Of a stretch of DNA of 39,869 nucleotides, positions 16,212-25,263 are shown in pieces; position 1 is the first letter of the stretch, and the number at the start of each line of letters is the position of its first letter. A model generated the notes under the pieces. The model ran no database searches, was not told where the DNA came from, and saw nothing but the letters and a program-made list of their open reading frames with translations. The translations under genes were made by a program, and so were the position numbers. The stretch lies in the NCBI RefSeq assembly GCF_044344315.1, contig NZ_JBIJDC010000036.1:1-39869 (forward strand), written 5' to 3'. This DNA is from Zoogloea sp044344315. GTDB taxonomy: Bacteria; Pseudomonadota; Gammaproteobacteria; Burkholderiales; Rhodocyclaceae.

Positions 16212-19061
16212 ATGGGACAGACAACCGTTACACAATTTGCCGGCGAACTCAAAATGCCGGCCTCCGTGTTGCTCGAGCAGTTGCAAAAGGCTGGCGTTGA
16301 CAAGGCACGGGAAACCGATCTGCTCTCCGAGCAGGACAAGACACGTTTGCTGGACTTTCTCCGTCGCGCCCATGGCGACACGGCAGCAAAATCCAAGATC
16401 ACGCTGACGCGCAAGCAGACCAGCGAGATTAAGGCAACGGATTCCACCGGGCGCGCCCGGACGGTGCAGGTGGAAGTGCGCAAGAAGCGCGTATTCGTCA
16501 AGCGCGACGAGGCCCTGGTGCCCGAGTCGGCAGCCCTTGCTGCATCTGCCACGGATGAAGAAGCTGTGTCGGTTGGCTCGTCTGCCGATGTCGAGCCTCT
16601 GGTTGAGGTCGCTGATGTCGAGACTGCCCCGATTGTCGAGGCCGTCGTCGAGGCGGCGCCGGAGCCTGAGCCGGTTCCGGAGCCCGTTGTTGAAGTTGTG
16701 CCCGAGCCGGAGCCTGAGCCGGTTCCCGAGCCTGTGGCTGAGGTGGTGCCTGAGCCGGAACCCGAGCCTGTGCCGGTGGCTGCACCCGTAGAGGCTGCGG
16801 CACCCAAAACTGAGGCGCCCAAAACTGAGGCACGTCCGGCGACGCCGGTTCGTCGCGTTGTCGCGGGTTCGATCCTTAGCGCAGAAGAAAAGGCAAGCCG
16901 CGAGCGCGAAGCGCAGCGCCATGCCGAACTCCAGGCGCGTCAGATTGCCGATCTGAAGGAAAAGCAGGAGCGCGAGGCGCGTGCCCGGGCCTCCATGCTG
17001 CAGCGTGCCGAAGATGAAAAGCAGCGTGTCGTTGCTGCCGAGAAGGCCAAGGCCGAGGGCGAGGCTGCACCCAAGACCGGCACGCTGCACAAGCCTGCCA
17101 AGACCGAGGACAAGGGCGCCCGCAAGGACGTCAAGAAGGTTGTCAGCAAGGAAGTGCCCGCGGATGCCAAGCGTCGCGGTGGCCTGAAGACCCGTGGGGA
17201 TACCACGGGTGGCGCCGGCGGCTGGCGTGGTGGTGGTCGTGGCGGTGGCCGCAATGGTGGTCGTCATCAGGAGACAACTGCTTTCGTGGCACCGACCGAA
17301 CCCATCGTCCGTGAAGTGCATGTCCCCGAAACCATTTCCGTTGCCGACCTGGCCCACAAGATGTCCGTCAAGGCCATCGAAGTGATCAAGGCGCTGATGA
17401 AGATGGGCTCCATGGTCACGATCAACCAGGTGCTGGACCAGGATACGGCGATGATTCTCGTCGAGGAAATGGGCCACAAGGCTGTCGCAGCCAAGCTGGA
17501 TGATCCGGATGCCTTCCTTGAGGACAACGTCGAGCATAAGGATTACGCCCTGGAGCCGCGTGCTCCGGTGGTGACCGTGATGGGCCACGTGGACCACGGC
17601 AAGACCTCGCTGCTCGACTATATCCGCCGTGCCAAGGTGGCTGCTGGCGAAGCCGGTGGCATTACCCAGCACATCGGTGCCTACCACGTGGAAACTGACC
17701 GTGGCATGGTGACCTTCCTCGATACGCCGGGTCACGAGGCCTTTACGGCGATGCGTGCCCGTGGTGCCAAGGCGACCGACCTTGTGGTGCTGGTGGTGGC
17801 AGCCGATGACGGTGTGATGCCCCAGACCAAGGAAGCCATCCACCACGCCAAGGCGGCCGAAGTGCCCCTGATCGTGGCGGTGAACAAGATCGACAAGCCG
17901 GGTGCCAATCCCGAGCGTGTGCGTCAGGAGCTGATCGCCGAAGGCGTGGTTCCCGAGGCCTACGGTGGCGACACCATGTTCGTTGAGGTGTCCGCGAAGA
18001 CCGGGGACGGTATCGACGATCTGCTTGAAGGCATCCTGTTGCAGGCCGAAGTGCTGGAACTCACTGCGCCGCGCGAAAGCATGGCCAAGGGTCTCATCAT
18101 CGAAGCCCGCCTCGACAAGGGGCGTGGCCCGGTGGCAACCCTGCTGGTTCAGTCCGGCACCCTGCGGCGCGGTGACGTGTTGCTGGCCGGCGCGACTTTT
18201 GGCCGTGTTCGCGCCATGCTCGACGAGAACGGCAAGCCCATTGAAGAAGCGGGTCCGTCCATTCCCGTGGAAATTCTGGGTCTTTCCGAAGTTCCGGGCG
18301 CGGGTGACGAGGTCGTGGCTCTGGCTGATGAACGCAAGGCCCGTGAAATTGCCCTGTTCCGTCAAGGCAAGTTCCGTGATGTGAAGCTGGCCAAGCAGCA
18401 GGCTGCCAAGCTCGAGAGCATGTTCGAACAGATGGGCGAGGGCGAGGTGAAGACCCTGCCGCTGATCATCAAGGCCGACGTGCAGGGTTCCCAGGAAGCG
18501 CTGGCCCATTCGCTGGTCAAGCTGTCCAACGACGAGGTCCGGGTGCAGGTCATCCACGGCGGCGTCGGTGCCATCAGCGAGTCCGACGTGAACCTGGCCC
18601 AGGCCTCCGGTGCGGTCATCATCGGCTTCAACATTCGTGCCGATGCCAATGCCCGCAAGCTTGCCGAGAGCTTTGGCGTGGATCTGCGTTACTACAACAT
18701 CATCTACGACGCCGTCGATGAGGTGAAGAGCGCGCTGTCCGGCATGCTGGCGCCCGAGAAGCGTGAGCAGATCCTGGGTCTGGTGGAAGTCCGTCAGGTC
18801 TTCACCATCTCCAAGGTCGGTACCATTGCGGGTTGCTACGTGCTTGAGGGTATCGTCAAGCGCAACGCCCAGGTGCGTGTGCTGCGCAATCATGTGGTCA
18901 TCCATGGCGGCGAACTCGAATCGCTCAAGCGCTTCAAGGACGACGTCAAGGAAGTCAAGTTCGGCTACGAGTGCGGTCTGCAAGTGCGCAATTTCAACGA
19001 TCTCCAGGAAGGCGACCAGCTCGAAGTGTTCGAAATCCAGGAAGTTGCCCGGACCCTGTAA
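16212..19061 (+). CDS. infB: Translation initiation factor IF-2
   Basis: A 949-residue GTPase that brings initiator fMet-tRNA to the 30S subunit and drives subunit joining. Two IF2_N modules are seen: residues 1-52 and about 370-420 (ISVADLAHKMSVKAIEVIKALM). Between them lies a long charged linker with a Pro-Glu-Val repeat (about residues 149-190), a coiled-coil-like Arg/Glu/Lys segment (220-280) and a Gly/Arg-rich patch. The G domain starts near residue 450 with GHVDHGKT (458-465), then DTPGHEAF and NKID. The C-terminal domains contain IGFNIRADANARKLAE and GYECGLQVRNFNDLQEGD. AGGAGG-like GGAGGG precedes the ATG, 17 bases after nusA. Confidence 0.98.
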   Translation: MGQTTVTQFAGELKMPASVLLEQLQKAGVDKARETDLLSEQDKTRLLDFLRRAHGDTAAKSKITLTRKQTSEIKATDSTGRARTVQVEVRKKRVFVKRDEALVPESAALAASATDEEAVSVGSSADVEPLVEVADVETAPIVEAVVEAAPEPEPVPEPVVEVVPEPEPEPVPEPVAEVVPEPEPEPVPVAAPVEAAAPKTEAPKTEARPATPVRRVVAGSILSAEEKASREREAQRHAELQARQIADLKEKQEREARARASMLQRAEDEKQRVVAAEKAKAEGEAAPKTGTLHKPAKTEDKGARKDVKKVVSKEVPADAKRRGGLKTRGDTTGGAGGWRGGGRGGGRNGGRHQETTAFVAPTEPIVREVHVPETISVADLAHKMSVKAIEVIKALMKMGSMVTINQVLDQDTAMILVEEMGHKAVAAKLDDPDAFLEDNVEHKDYALEPRAPVVTVMGHVDHGKTSLLDYIRRAKVAAGEAGGITQHIGAYHVETDRGMVTFLDTPGHEAFTAMRARGAKATDLVVLVVAADDGVMPQTKEAIHHAKAAEVPLIVAVNKIDKPGANPERVRQELIAEGVVPEAYGGDTMFVEVSAKTGDGIDDLLEGILLQAEVLELTAPRESMAKGLIIEARLDKGRGPVATLLVQSGTLRRGDVLLAGATFGRVRAMLDENGKPIEEAGPSIPVEILGLSEVPGAGDEVVALADERKAREIALFRQGKFRDVKLAKQQAAKLESMFEQMGEGEVKTLPLIIKADVQGSQEALAHSLVKLSNDEVRVQVIHGGVGAISESDVNLAQASGAVIIGFNIRADANARKLAESFGVDLRYYNIIYDAVDEVKSALSGMLAPEKREQILGLVEVRQVFTISKVGTIAGCYVLEGIVKRNAQVRVLRNHVVIHGGELESLKRFKDDVKEVKFGYECGLQVRNFNDLQEGDQLEVFEIQEVARTL
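16656..16780 (+). repeat. In-frame Pro-Glu-Val tandem repeat within infB
   Basis: About 2.6 copies of a 48-base unit encode VPEPEPEPVPEPVAEV and variants, beginning at 16656, 16698 and 16746. The first copy lacks one EP dipeptide (42 bases). Such in-frame arrays can gain or lose units without a frameshift. Confidence 0.75.
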
Positions 19062-19064
19062 GCC

Positions 19065-19499
19065 ATGCCCAAGGAGTTTTCCCGTGGTCAGCGTGTGGCG
19101 GAGCAGATCCGCCGTGAGTTGGCCGAGCTGATTCGCCTCGAGTTGAAAGACCCCCGCGTCGGTTTCATTACCCTGACCGACGTGGAGATCACCCCCGACT
19201 ACGCGCATGCGAAGGTGTATTTCACCTCCATGACCGGGCAGGAGGGGCTCGAGGAGATCCAGAAAGGGCTGCGCAGGGCCAGCAGTTTCCTGCGTCGCGA
19301 GCTGGGCCGCCGGATCCGCATCCATACGCTGCCCGAGCTGCACTTCCATTACGACCCCTCCGTGGAAACAGGGAACCGGATCTCTGCCTTGATCGACAAG
19401 GCCATAGAGGCGGATCGGCAGCTTGCTGACCCCGCCGGCGAAGGGGCTGATGATGACGGTGACGCTGCGTCGCCCGAGTCTGCCCCGACGACACCCTGA
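19065..19499 (+). CDS. rbfA: 30S ribosome-binding factor RbfA
   Basis: A 144-residue KH-fold protein that binds the 17S rRNA precursor and late 30S intermediates. Motifs are RGQRVAEQIRRELAELIRLELKDPRVGFITLTDVE and LGRRIRIHTLPELHFHYD, present in the first 110 residues. The last 25 residues are acidic and low complexity and extend past the usual end. The ATG is three bases after the infB stop. The truB start follows 46 bases later. Confidence 0.95.
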   Translation: MPKEFSRGQRVAEQIRRELAELIRLELKDPRVGFITLTDVEITPDYAHAKVYFTSMTGQEGLEEIQKGLRRASSFLRRELGRRIRIHTLPELHFHYDPSVETGNRISALIDKAIEADRQLADPAGEGADDDGDAASPESAPTTP

Positions 19500-19545
19500 T
19501 TCCCCTGGCGGTGCCTGTGCACCGTCTTTCCAGGAAGTTCTCCGT

Positions 19546-20463
19546 TTGGCTCACACCCCCCAGCGCCGTACGCCGCGTCGCGTTGTCGATGGCGTGCTGT
19601 TTCTCGACAAGCCCCTCGGCCTCAGCTCCAACAATGCTTTGCAAAAGGCGCGCTGGTTGCTGAAGGCGGCCAAGGGTGGTCATACCGGTACGCTTGATCC
19701 CATGGCGACCGGCTTGCTGCCGCTGACCTTCGGCGAGGCCACCAAGTTCTCCCAGACTTTGCTCGATGCGGACAAGGTTTACGAGGCCACGGTGCTGCTG
19801 GGGGTCACGACGACCACCGCGGATGCAGAGGGGGAAGTGCTGGCAACCACTGCGGTGGATGTATCCGATTCCGCCATTGAGGCAGCCCTGGCGCAATTGA
19901 GGGGCGAGATCGATCAGGTGCCTCCGATGTACTCGGCACTCAAGCATCATGGCAAGGCGCTGTATGAATATGCGCGGGCTGGGATCGAGATTCCGCGGGA
20001 GGCCCGGCGGGTGACGATTCATAGTTTTGAGTGCCTTGCGCGTGAAGGCGATAGTCTGAAGGTGCGGGTGGCGTGCAGCAAGGGCACGTACGTACGTACC
20101 CTGGCATCCGATCTTGGGGCCTTGCTGGGGTGTGGTGCACACCTTACCGCGCTGCGGAGGACACGCATCGGGCCTTTTGAGCTGGAGTCCTCGATCTCCC
20201 TGGCGGATTTTGAGGCCCTGCCCGAGACGGGCCGGGATGCTGAGCTGGCGCCAGTGGATGCCTTGCTGGTCCATCTGGATGTGATGTTGCTTGATGCCGG
20301 ACAGGCAAGCAGTTTTACCCACGGGCAGGCTGTGAAGGTTTGCAGTGATGCGCTGGGCAGGATGTTCCGGGCCTACGCGGGGGAGCGTTTCCTCGGCGTC
20401 GGAACCCTGGGGGAGGGTGGCATGATGGCGCCGACGCGCCTTGTTGCCACTGGAAAACAATGA
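19546..20463 (+). CDS. truB: tRNA pseudouridine(55) synthase TruB
   Basis: A 305-residue enzyme that makes pseudouridine 55 in the T-loop of tRNAs. The catalytic Asp is D51 in GHTGTLDPMATGLLPL. YEATVLLGVTTTTADAEG, YSALKHHGKALYEYAR and CSKGTYVRTLASDLG are family motifs, and a C-terminal PUA-like domain follows. The open frame reaches back into rbfA, but TTG at 19546 is preceded by AGGAAG with nine-base spacing and gives the normal family length, so I take it as the start. Confidence 0.94.
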   Translation: MAHTPQRRTPRRVVDGVLFLDKPLGLSSNNALQKARWLLKAAKGGHTGTLDPMATGLLPLTFGEATKFSQTLLDADKVYEATVLLGVTTTTADAEGEVLATTAVDVSDSAIEAALAQLRGEIDQVPPMYSALKHHGKALYEYARAGIEIPREARRVTIHSFECLAREGDSLKVRVACSKGTYVRTLASDLGALLGCGAHLTALRRTRIGPFELESSISLADFEALPETGRDAELAPVDALLVHLDVMLLDAGQASSFTHGQAVKVCSDALGRMFRAYAGERFLGVGTLGEGGMMAPTRLVATGKQ

Positions 20464-20469
20464 AATGTC

Positions 20470-20499
20470 TTGAGTAATTCTGTGCCGATTCGATATAAT
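20470..20499 (+). promoter_or_regulatory. Sigma70 promoter of rpsO-pnp
   Basis: TTGAGT (20470-20475) and a perfect TATAAT (20494-20499) are separated by 18 bases, 39 bases before the rpsO ATG. It lies directly after the truB stop. Confidence 0.72.
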
Positions 20500-20538
20500 G
20501 GCGCGCTTCGCAAGGCTAAATCCTAACCGAGTTAAACA

Positions 20539-20808
20539 ATGGCAATCTCCACTGAACAAAAAGCGCAAATCGTTGGCGACTTCGCGCGCGCCAAGGGCGA
20601 CACCGGTTCTCCGGAAGTGCAAGTCGCTCTGCTTACCGCCCGCATCAACGATCTGACTGGCCACTTCAAGGTTAACGTCAAGGATCACCACTCCCGCCGC
20701 GGCCTCCTGATGATGGTGAGCCAGCGTCGCAAGCTCCTCGACTACCTGAAGCGCAAGAATGTCGATGGCTACCGTGAGCTGATCGCTCGCCTTGGCCTGC
20801 GCAAGTAA
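20539..20808 (+). CDS. rpsO: 30S ribosomal protein S15 (uS15)
   Basis: An 89-residue protein, the invariant family length. It binds the three-way junction of 16S rRNA helices 20-22 early in 30S assembly. Motifs include GDTGSPEVQVALLTARINDLTGH (split around residues 21-43) and DHHSRRGLLMMVSQRRKLLDYLK. It has its own promoter and is followed by the structured spacer and pnp, as in many proteobacteria. Confidence 0.98.
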   Translation: MAISTEQKAQIVGDFARAKGDTGSPEVQVALLTARINDLTGHFKVNVKDHHSRRGLLMMVSQRRKLLDYLKRKNVDGYRELIARLGLRK

Positions 20809-20836
20809 GCTGATAAGAGCTGCTTCAGTACCGAAC

Positions 20837-20940
20837 GTGACAATCCTGCCCTTGGTGCAGGTTTGATCATGGGCACAGCCGGTGTAAGTCCGTGAGGCTT
20901 CGCCGGCTTTGTCACATCTGTGCGCCAGAGAAGACGGCGC
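20837..20940 (+). promoter_or_regulatory. Structured rpsO-pnp spacer RNA (multi-helix leader of pnp)
   Basis: GTGACAA (20837-20843) pairs with TTGTCAC (20909-20915). It encloses CCTGC/GCAGG (20845-20849 with 20857-20861) and AGCCGG/CCGGCT (20877-20882 with 20903-20908), a possible three-way junction. GCACAG (20873-20878) can pair instead with CTGTGC (20918-20923), and GCGCC/GGCGC (20922-20940) forms another hairpin. The remainder of the 194-base gap shows no gene. In E. coli a hairpin here is cut by RNase III and used for PNPase autoregulation; an equivalent role is inferred. Confidence 0.5.
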
Positions 20941-21002
20941 GTTACCTCGGCTACGCGTGCGGTTGTTGTTTGCCGCCAGCCGATTGAATGAAAGGACATC
21001 CT

Positions 21003-23099
21003 TTGCCTATTGCTATCAAGAAGAGTTTTACCTACGGCTCCCACACCGTCACCCTGGAGACCGGCGAGGTTGCCCGTCAAGCCCATGGTGCCGTGATCGT
21101 CAACATGGACGACACCGTGGTGCTGGCAACCGTTGTGGCTGCCAAAAACGCCAAGCCGGGTCAGGACTTCTTCCCCCTTACTGTCGATTACGTTGAAAAG
21201 TTCTACGCTGCCGGCCGTATCCCTGGTGGTTTCTTCAAGCGTGAAGGCCGTCCGACCGAGAAGGAAACCCTTACTTCCCGTCTGATCGATCGCCCGATCC
21301 GCCCGCTGTTCCCGGAAGGTTTCTACAACGAAGTTCAGGTTATTGCCCAGGTGGTGTCCCTGAATCCGGAAGTGGATGCTGACATTCCCGCGATGATCGC
21401 TGCCTCTGCGGCCTTGGCCATCGCCGGCATCCCGTTTGCCGGCCCGATCGGCGCCTGTCGCGTCGGTTACGACAATGGTGCATACATCCTCAACCCGACG
21501 GCCACCCAGCTGCAGACCAGCAAGATGAACCTGGTGGTCGCCGGTACCGAGACCGCCGTGCTGATGGTCGAATCCGAGGCCCTGGAGCTGCCGGAAGACG
21601 TGATGCTGGGCGGTGTGGTTTTTGGTCACACCCAGATGCAGGCTGCCATCCAGGCCATCAACGAACTGGTTGAAGTGGCCGGCAAGCCCGAGTGGGACTG
21701 GCAAGCTCCGGCGAAGAACGAAGCCCTGATCGCCCGTGTCACCGAGATCGCAAGCGCCAAGATCGACGAAGCTTTCCGCATCACCGCCAAGCAGGCCCGT
21801 TCGCAGCAACTGTCGGCCATCGGCAAGGAAGTGCACGAGACCCTGGTGGCGGAAGGTGTCGAGTTCGACGCCAACACCGTCAACAACATCATCTTCGATC
21901 TGGAAGCCAAGGTCGTGCGCGGTCGCATCCTCGGCGGCGAGCCGCGTATCGATGGTCGTGACACCCGTACCGTGCGCCCCATCGACATCCGTGTCGGCGT
22001 GCTGCCGCGTACCCACGGTTCGGCCCTGTTCACCCGCGGTGAAACCCAGGCCCTGGTGGTGACCACCCTGGGCACGGGTCGTGACGAGCAGATCATCGAT
22101 GCGGTCGCCGGTGAGTACCGCGAGCGCTTCATGCTGCACTACAACTTCCCCCCGTTCTCCACTGGCGAATGCGGCCGTTTCGGCTCGCCCAAGCGTCGCG
22201 AGATCGGCCACGGCCGTCTGGCCAAGCGTGCGCTGGCTGGCGTGCTGCCGGGCAAGGAAGACTTCTCCTACACCGTTCGTGTGGTGTCCGAGATCACCGA
22301 ATCCAACGGCTCCAGCTCCATGGCTTCCGTCTGTGGTGGCTCCCTGGCCATGATGGATGCGGGTGTTCCGCTGACCGCTCCGGTGGCGGGCATCGCCATG
22401 GGCCTGATCAAGGACGGCGGCCGTTTTGCCGTGCTGACCGACATCCTGGGTGATGAAGACCACCTGGGCGACATGGACTTCAAGGTGGCCGGTACCGAGA
22501 ACGGTGTGACCGCCCTGCAGATGGACATCAAGATCCTCGGCATCACCAAGGAGATCATGCAGGTTGCCCTGGCCCAGGCCAAGGAAGGCCGCATGCATAT
22601 CCTCGGCCTGATGAAGTCGGCCCTGGGCGAAGCCCGCGGTGAAGTCTCCGACTTCGCACCGCGCATGATCACCCTCAAGATCAACCCGGAGAAGATCCGT
22701 GACGTGATCGGCAAGGGCGGCGCAGTGATCCGTGGTCTGCAGGAAGAGACCGGCACCATCATCGAGATCACCGACGACGGCAATGTGACCATCTCTTCCG
22801 TGAGCTCCGAAGGCGCGCAAGTGGCCAAGAAGCGCATTGAAGACATCACCGCGGAAGTGGAAGTCGGTAAGGTCTATGAAGGCCCGGTCATCCGCATCCT
22901 CGATTTCGGTGCGATCATCAACATCATGCCGGGCCGTGACGGTCTCCTGCACGTTTCCCAGATCGCCAACGAGCGCGTCAATGCCGTGTCCGACTACCTC
23001 AAGGAAGGTCAGGTCGTGCGCGTCAAGGTGCTCGAGACCGATGAGAAGGGCCGTGTGCGTCTGTCCATGAAGGCGCTTCTGAACGAACAAGCTCAGTAA
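21003..23099 (+). CDS. pnp: Polyribonucleotide nucleotidyltransferase (PNPase)
   Basis: A 698-residue phosphorolytic 3'-5' exoribonuclease and degradosome enzyme. Two RNase PH domains (about 10-145 and 310-545) flank a helical domain. A KH domain (about 555-615, VIGKGGAVIRGLQEETG) and an S1 domain (about 620-690) follow. FFKREGRPTEKETLTSRLIDRP and FPPFSTGECGRFGSPKRRE are signature motifs. I prefer the TTG at 21003 as start because AAAGGA lies six bases upstream and it gives MPIAIKKSF; the in-frame ATG at 20988 would put that ribosome binding site inside the gene. A good terminator follows. Confidence 0.97.
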   Translation: MPIAIKKSFTYGSHTVTLETGEVARQAHGAVIVNMDDTVVLATVVAAKNAKPGQDFFPLTVDYVEKFYAAGRIPGGFFKREGRPTEKETLTSRLIDRPIRPLFPEGFYNEVQVIAQVVSLNPEVDADIPAMIAASAALAIAGIPFAGPIGACRVGYDNGAYILNPTATQLQTSKMNLVVAGTETAVLMVESEALELPEDVMLGGVVFGHTQMQAAIQAINELVEVAGKPEWDWQAPAKNEALIARVTEIASAKIDEAFRITAKQARSQQLSAIGKEVHETLVAEGVEFDANTVNNIIFDLEAKVVRGRILGGEPRIDGRDTRTVRPIDIRVGVLPRTHGSALFTRGETQALVVTTLGTGRDEQIIDAVAGEYRERFMLHYNFPPFSTGECGRFGSPKRREIGHGRLAKRALAGVLPGKEDFSYTVRVVSEITESNGSSSMASVCGGSLAMMDAGVPLTAPVAGIAMGLIKDGGRFAVLTDILGDEDHLGDMDFKVAGTENGVTALQMDIKILGITKEIMQVALAQAKEGRMHILGLMKSALGEARGEVSDFAPRMITLKINPEKIRDVIGKGGAVIRGLQEETGTIIEITDDGNVTISSVSSEGAQVAKKRIEDITAEVEVGKVYEGPVIRILDFGAIINIMPGRDGLLHVSQIANERVNAVSDYLKEGQVVRVKVLETDEKGRVRLSMKALLNEQAQ

Positions 23100-23125
23100 C
23101 TCCGGGCTTGTCGTGATGATGAAAG

Positions 23126-23148
23126 CGGGCGCTGCGGCGCCCGTTTTT
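23126..23148 (+). terminator. Intrinsic terminator after pnp
   Basis: CGGGCGC-TGCG-GCGCCCG (23126-23143) is a perfect seven-base stem followed by TTTTT (23144-23148), 26 bases past the pnp stop. It separates the ribosome/RNA operon from gabD. Confidence 0.9.
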
Positions 23149-23247
23149 CATGGCATCTTGCACGTGCGGGGCGGGGAACCTGCACCGTCTTGTTTTATCA
23201 GAAGGACGCGGCCGCGCGGTGGCCGATCCGGATAAGGAAAAGAAATC

Positions 23248-24708
23248 ATGCAGACGCTCAAGGAACCCGGCCTGTATCGAACCCAGGCATTTGTGAATGG
23301 TTGCTGGCTTGATGCGGATGATCATGCGCGCCTGTTGGTCTTCAATCCGGCAACGGGCGCCCCTCTCGGGGATGTGCCGGCCATGGGCGTGGCAGAGACC
23401 GGGCGCGCGGTCGCTGCCGCTGATGCGGCGCTGCCAGCGTGGCGTGGTCTGCTCGCCCGGGATCGCTCGGCGATTCTGCAGCGCTGGTTCCAGCTCATTC
23501 TGGCTCACACCGACGATCTTGCCCGGATGATGACCCTGGAGCAGGGCAAGCCCCTGGCGGAGGCGCGGGGCGAGGTGGTGTATGCGGCGTCCTTCGTGGA
23601 GTGGTTTGCCGAGGAGGGCAAGCGCTTGTACGGCGAGACCATACCGACAACGGGCATGGACCGCCGTTTCATGGTGATTCGCCAGCCGGTGGGTGTGTGT
23701 GCTGCGATCACGCCGTGGAATTTTCCGGCTGCCATGATCACCCGCAAGGTGGCACCGGCGCTGGCCGCCGGCTGTACGGTTGTAGTCAAGCCGGCCGAGC
23801 AGACACCCTTTACGGCGCTGGCACTGGCCTGGCTGGCAGAGCAGGCGGGCTTTCCTCCGGGTGTGTTCAATGTCGTCACCGGCGATCCGGTGGCGATCGG
23901 CAGCGTGCTGACGTCGAGCCCGGTGGTGCGCAAACTGTCCTTCACAGGGTCCACCGAGATTGGTCGCCTCCTCATGGCCCAATGTGCGCCGACCATCAAG
24001 AAGCTCTCCCTGGAACTGGGCGGCAACGCGCCCTTCATCGTGTTTGACGACGCGGATCTCGATGCGGCGGTGGCGGGGGCGCTGGTGTCCAAGTATCGCA
24101 ATGCCGGTCAGACCTGCGTGTGTGCCAATCGCCTGCTGGTGCAGGATTCGGTGTATGACGCTTTTGCCGCCAAATTGGCGGCGGCCGTCGAGGCGTTGAC
24201 GGTGGGGAATGGTCTCGAGCCTGGTGTCACCGTGGGGCCGCTGATCGACGATGAGGCGGTGCTGAAGGTCGAGGCCCATGTGGCGGACGCGCTGGCCGCT
24301 GGGGCGAGGGTGTTGACGGGGGGACGGCGTCACGGGGCGGGTGCGCGTTTCTATGTGCCGACGGTGCTGGCTGATGTGACGCCGGGCATGCGTATCGCTC
24401 GCGAGGAAACCTTTGGGCCGGTCGCGCCGCTGTTCCGCTTCCGCACCGAGGAAGAGGCGATCCACATGGCCAATGATACGGAGTTCGGGCTGGCGGCCTA
24501 TTTCTATGCCCGGGATGTGGGGCGGGTGTTCCGGGTGGGTGAGGCCCTTGACTATGGCATGGTGGGCATCAATACCGGGCTCATCTCCACGGAGGTGGCA
24601 CCCTTTGGTGGTGTCAAGCAGTCTGGCGTGGGGCGCGAGGGTTCCCGTCATGGCATCGACGAGTACCTGGAGCTGAAGTACCTGTGCCTTGGGGGGGTGA
24701 ATCAATGA
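23248..24708 (+). CDS. gabD: Succinate-semialdehyde dehydrogenase [NAD(P)+]
   Basis: A 486-residue aldehyde dehydrogenase. It oxidises succinate semialdehyde to succinate in the 4-aminobutyrate pathway; closely related enzymes accept glutarate semialdehyde. Catalytic residues are N158 in TPWNFP, E256 in LELGGNAPF and C290 in GQTCVCANR. The GVCAAITPWNFP and GREGSRHGIDEYLELKY segments fit the GabD branch. AAGGAAAAG precedes the ATG. No gabT or GABA permease is nearby, so the substrate assignment rests on similarity. The stop overlaps the next gene (ATGA). Confidence 0.9.
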   Translation: MQTLKEPGLYRTQAFVNGCWLDADDHARLLVFNPATGAPLGDVPAMGVAETGRAVAAADAALPAWRGLLARDRSAILQRWFQLILAHTDDLARMMTLEQGKPLAEARGEVVYAASFVEWFAEEGKRLYGETIPTTGMDRRFMVIRQPVGVCAAITPWNFPAAMITRKVAPALAAGCTVVVKPAEQTPFTALALAWLAEQAGFPPGVFNVVTGDPVAIGSVLTSSPVVRKLSFTGSTEIGRLLMAQCAPTIKKLSLELGGNAPFIVFDDADLDAAVAGALVSKYRNAGQTCVCANRLLVQDSVYDAFAAKLAAAVEALTVGNGLEPGVTVGPLIDDEAVLKVEAHVADALAAGARVLTGGRRHGAGARFYVPTVLADVTPGMRIAREETFGPVAPLFRFRTEEEAIHMANDTEFGLAAYFYARDVGRVFRVGEALDYGMVGINTGLISTEVAPFGGVKQSGVGREGSRHGIDEYLELKYLCLGGVNQ

Positions 24709-25253
24709 TGCGGCATGCCGGAGCCCTGCAGCCCTCAGCCTGGGTGACGCGATTTGCGTCCCTGATTCCGGAGGGTGGAGAGGTCCTCGACTTCGCCTGC
24801 GGCAGCGGTCGTCATACGCGCTGGCTGGCGAGCAAGGGGTTCCGGGTCGAGGCGGTGGACAAGGATGCGGTGGCGCTGGAACTGCTGGCCGGTGTGCCCC
24901 ACGTCAAGACCCGGGAGGCGGATCTTGAAGAGGGGCCGTGGCCTTTTGCGGGTCGCCATTTCGACGCCATCGTGGTGACCAATTATCTGTTTCGGCCGCG
25001 TCTGGGCCTGCTCTTGCAGGCGCTTAATCACGGTGGTGTGCTGATCTACGAGACCTTCATGATCGGCAACGAACGCTTTGGCAAGCCCAGTAACCCCGAC
25101 TTTCTGCTCCGCTCCCATGAACTCTTCGAGCGGGTGGCAGATGCATGCACGGTGCTGGCCTATGAGCAGGGCGAAGTAACGGAGCCGAAGCCGGCCGTCA
25201 TCCAGCGGATCTGTGCAGTGAAGGGGCACAACCCGTCACTGCGTCTCCCCTGA
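24705..25253 (+). CDS. SAM-dependent class I methyltransferase, TehB-like
   Basis: A 182-residue Rossmann-fold methyltransferase. The SAM motif is VLDFACGSGRHTRWLA near residue 30, followed by the acidic residue in VEAVDKD and a DAIVVTNYLFRP motif IV. The ATG at 24705 overlaps the gabD stop, so it is probably co-translated. The family includes TehB-type proteins, but the substrate is unknown. It ends only 10 bases from the convergent esterase gene, with no clear terminator between. Confidence 0.8.
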   Translation: MMRHAGALQPSAWVTRFASLIPEGGEVLDFACGSGRHTRWLASKGFRVEAVDKDAVALELLAGVPHVKTREADLEEGPWPFAGRHFDAIVVTNYLFRPRLGLLLQALNHGGVLIYETFMIGNERFGKPSNPDFLLRSHELFERVADACTVLAYEQGEVTEPKPAVIQRICAVKGHNPSLRLP

Positions 25254-25263
25254 TCGGCGGTCT

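Noticed and set aside
16077..19349. A 1090-codon open frame on the minus strand opposite nusA, infB and rbfA
   Set aside because: It mirrors strongly coding, highly conserved genes in GC-rich DNA; its composition (His, Gly, Leu, Asp rich) is that of a shadow frame and no domain is recognisable.
20845..20908. The rpsO-pnp spacer as a cobalamin riboswitch
   Set aside because: A few words resemble it, but the B12 box and the core junction sequences are missing.
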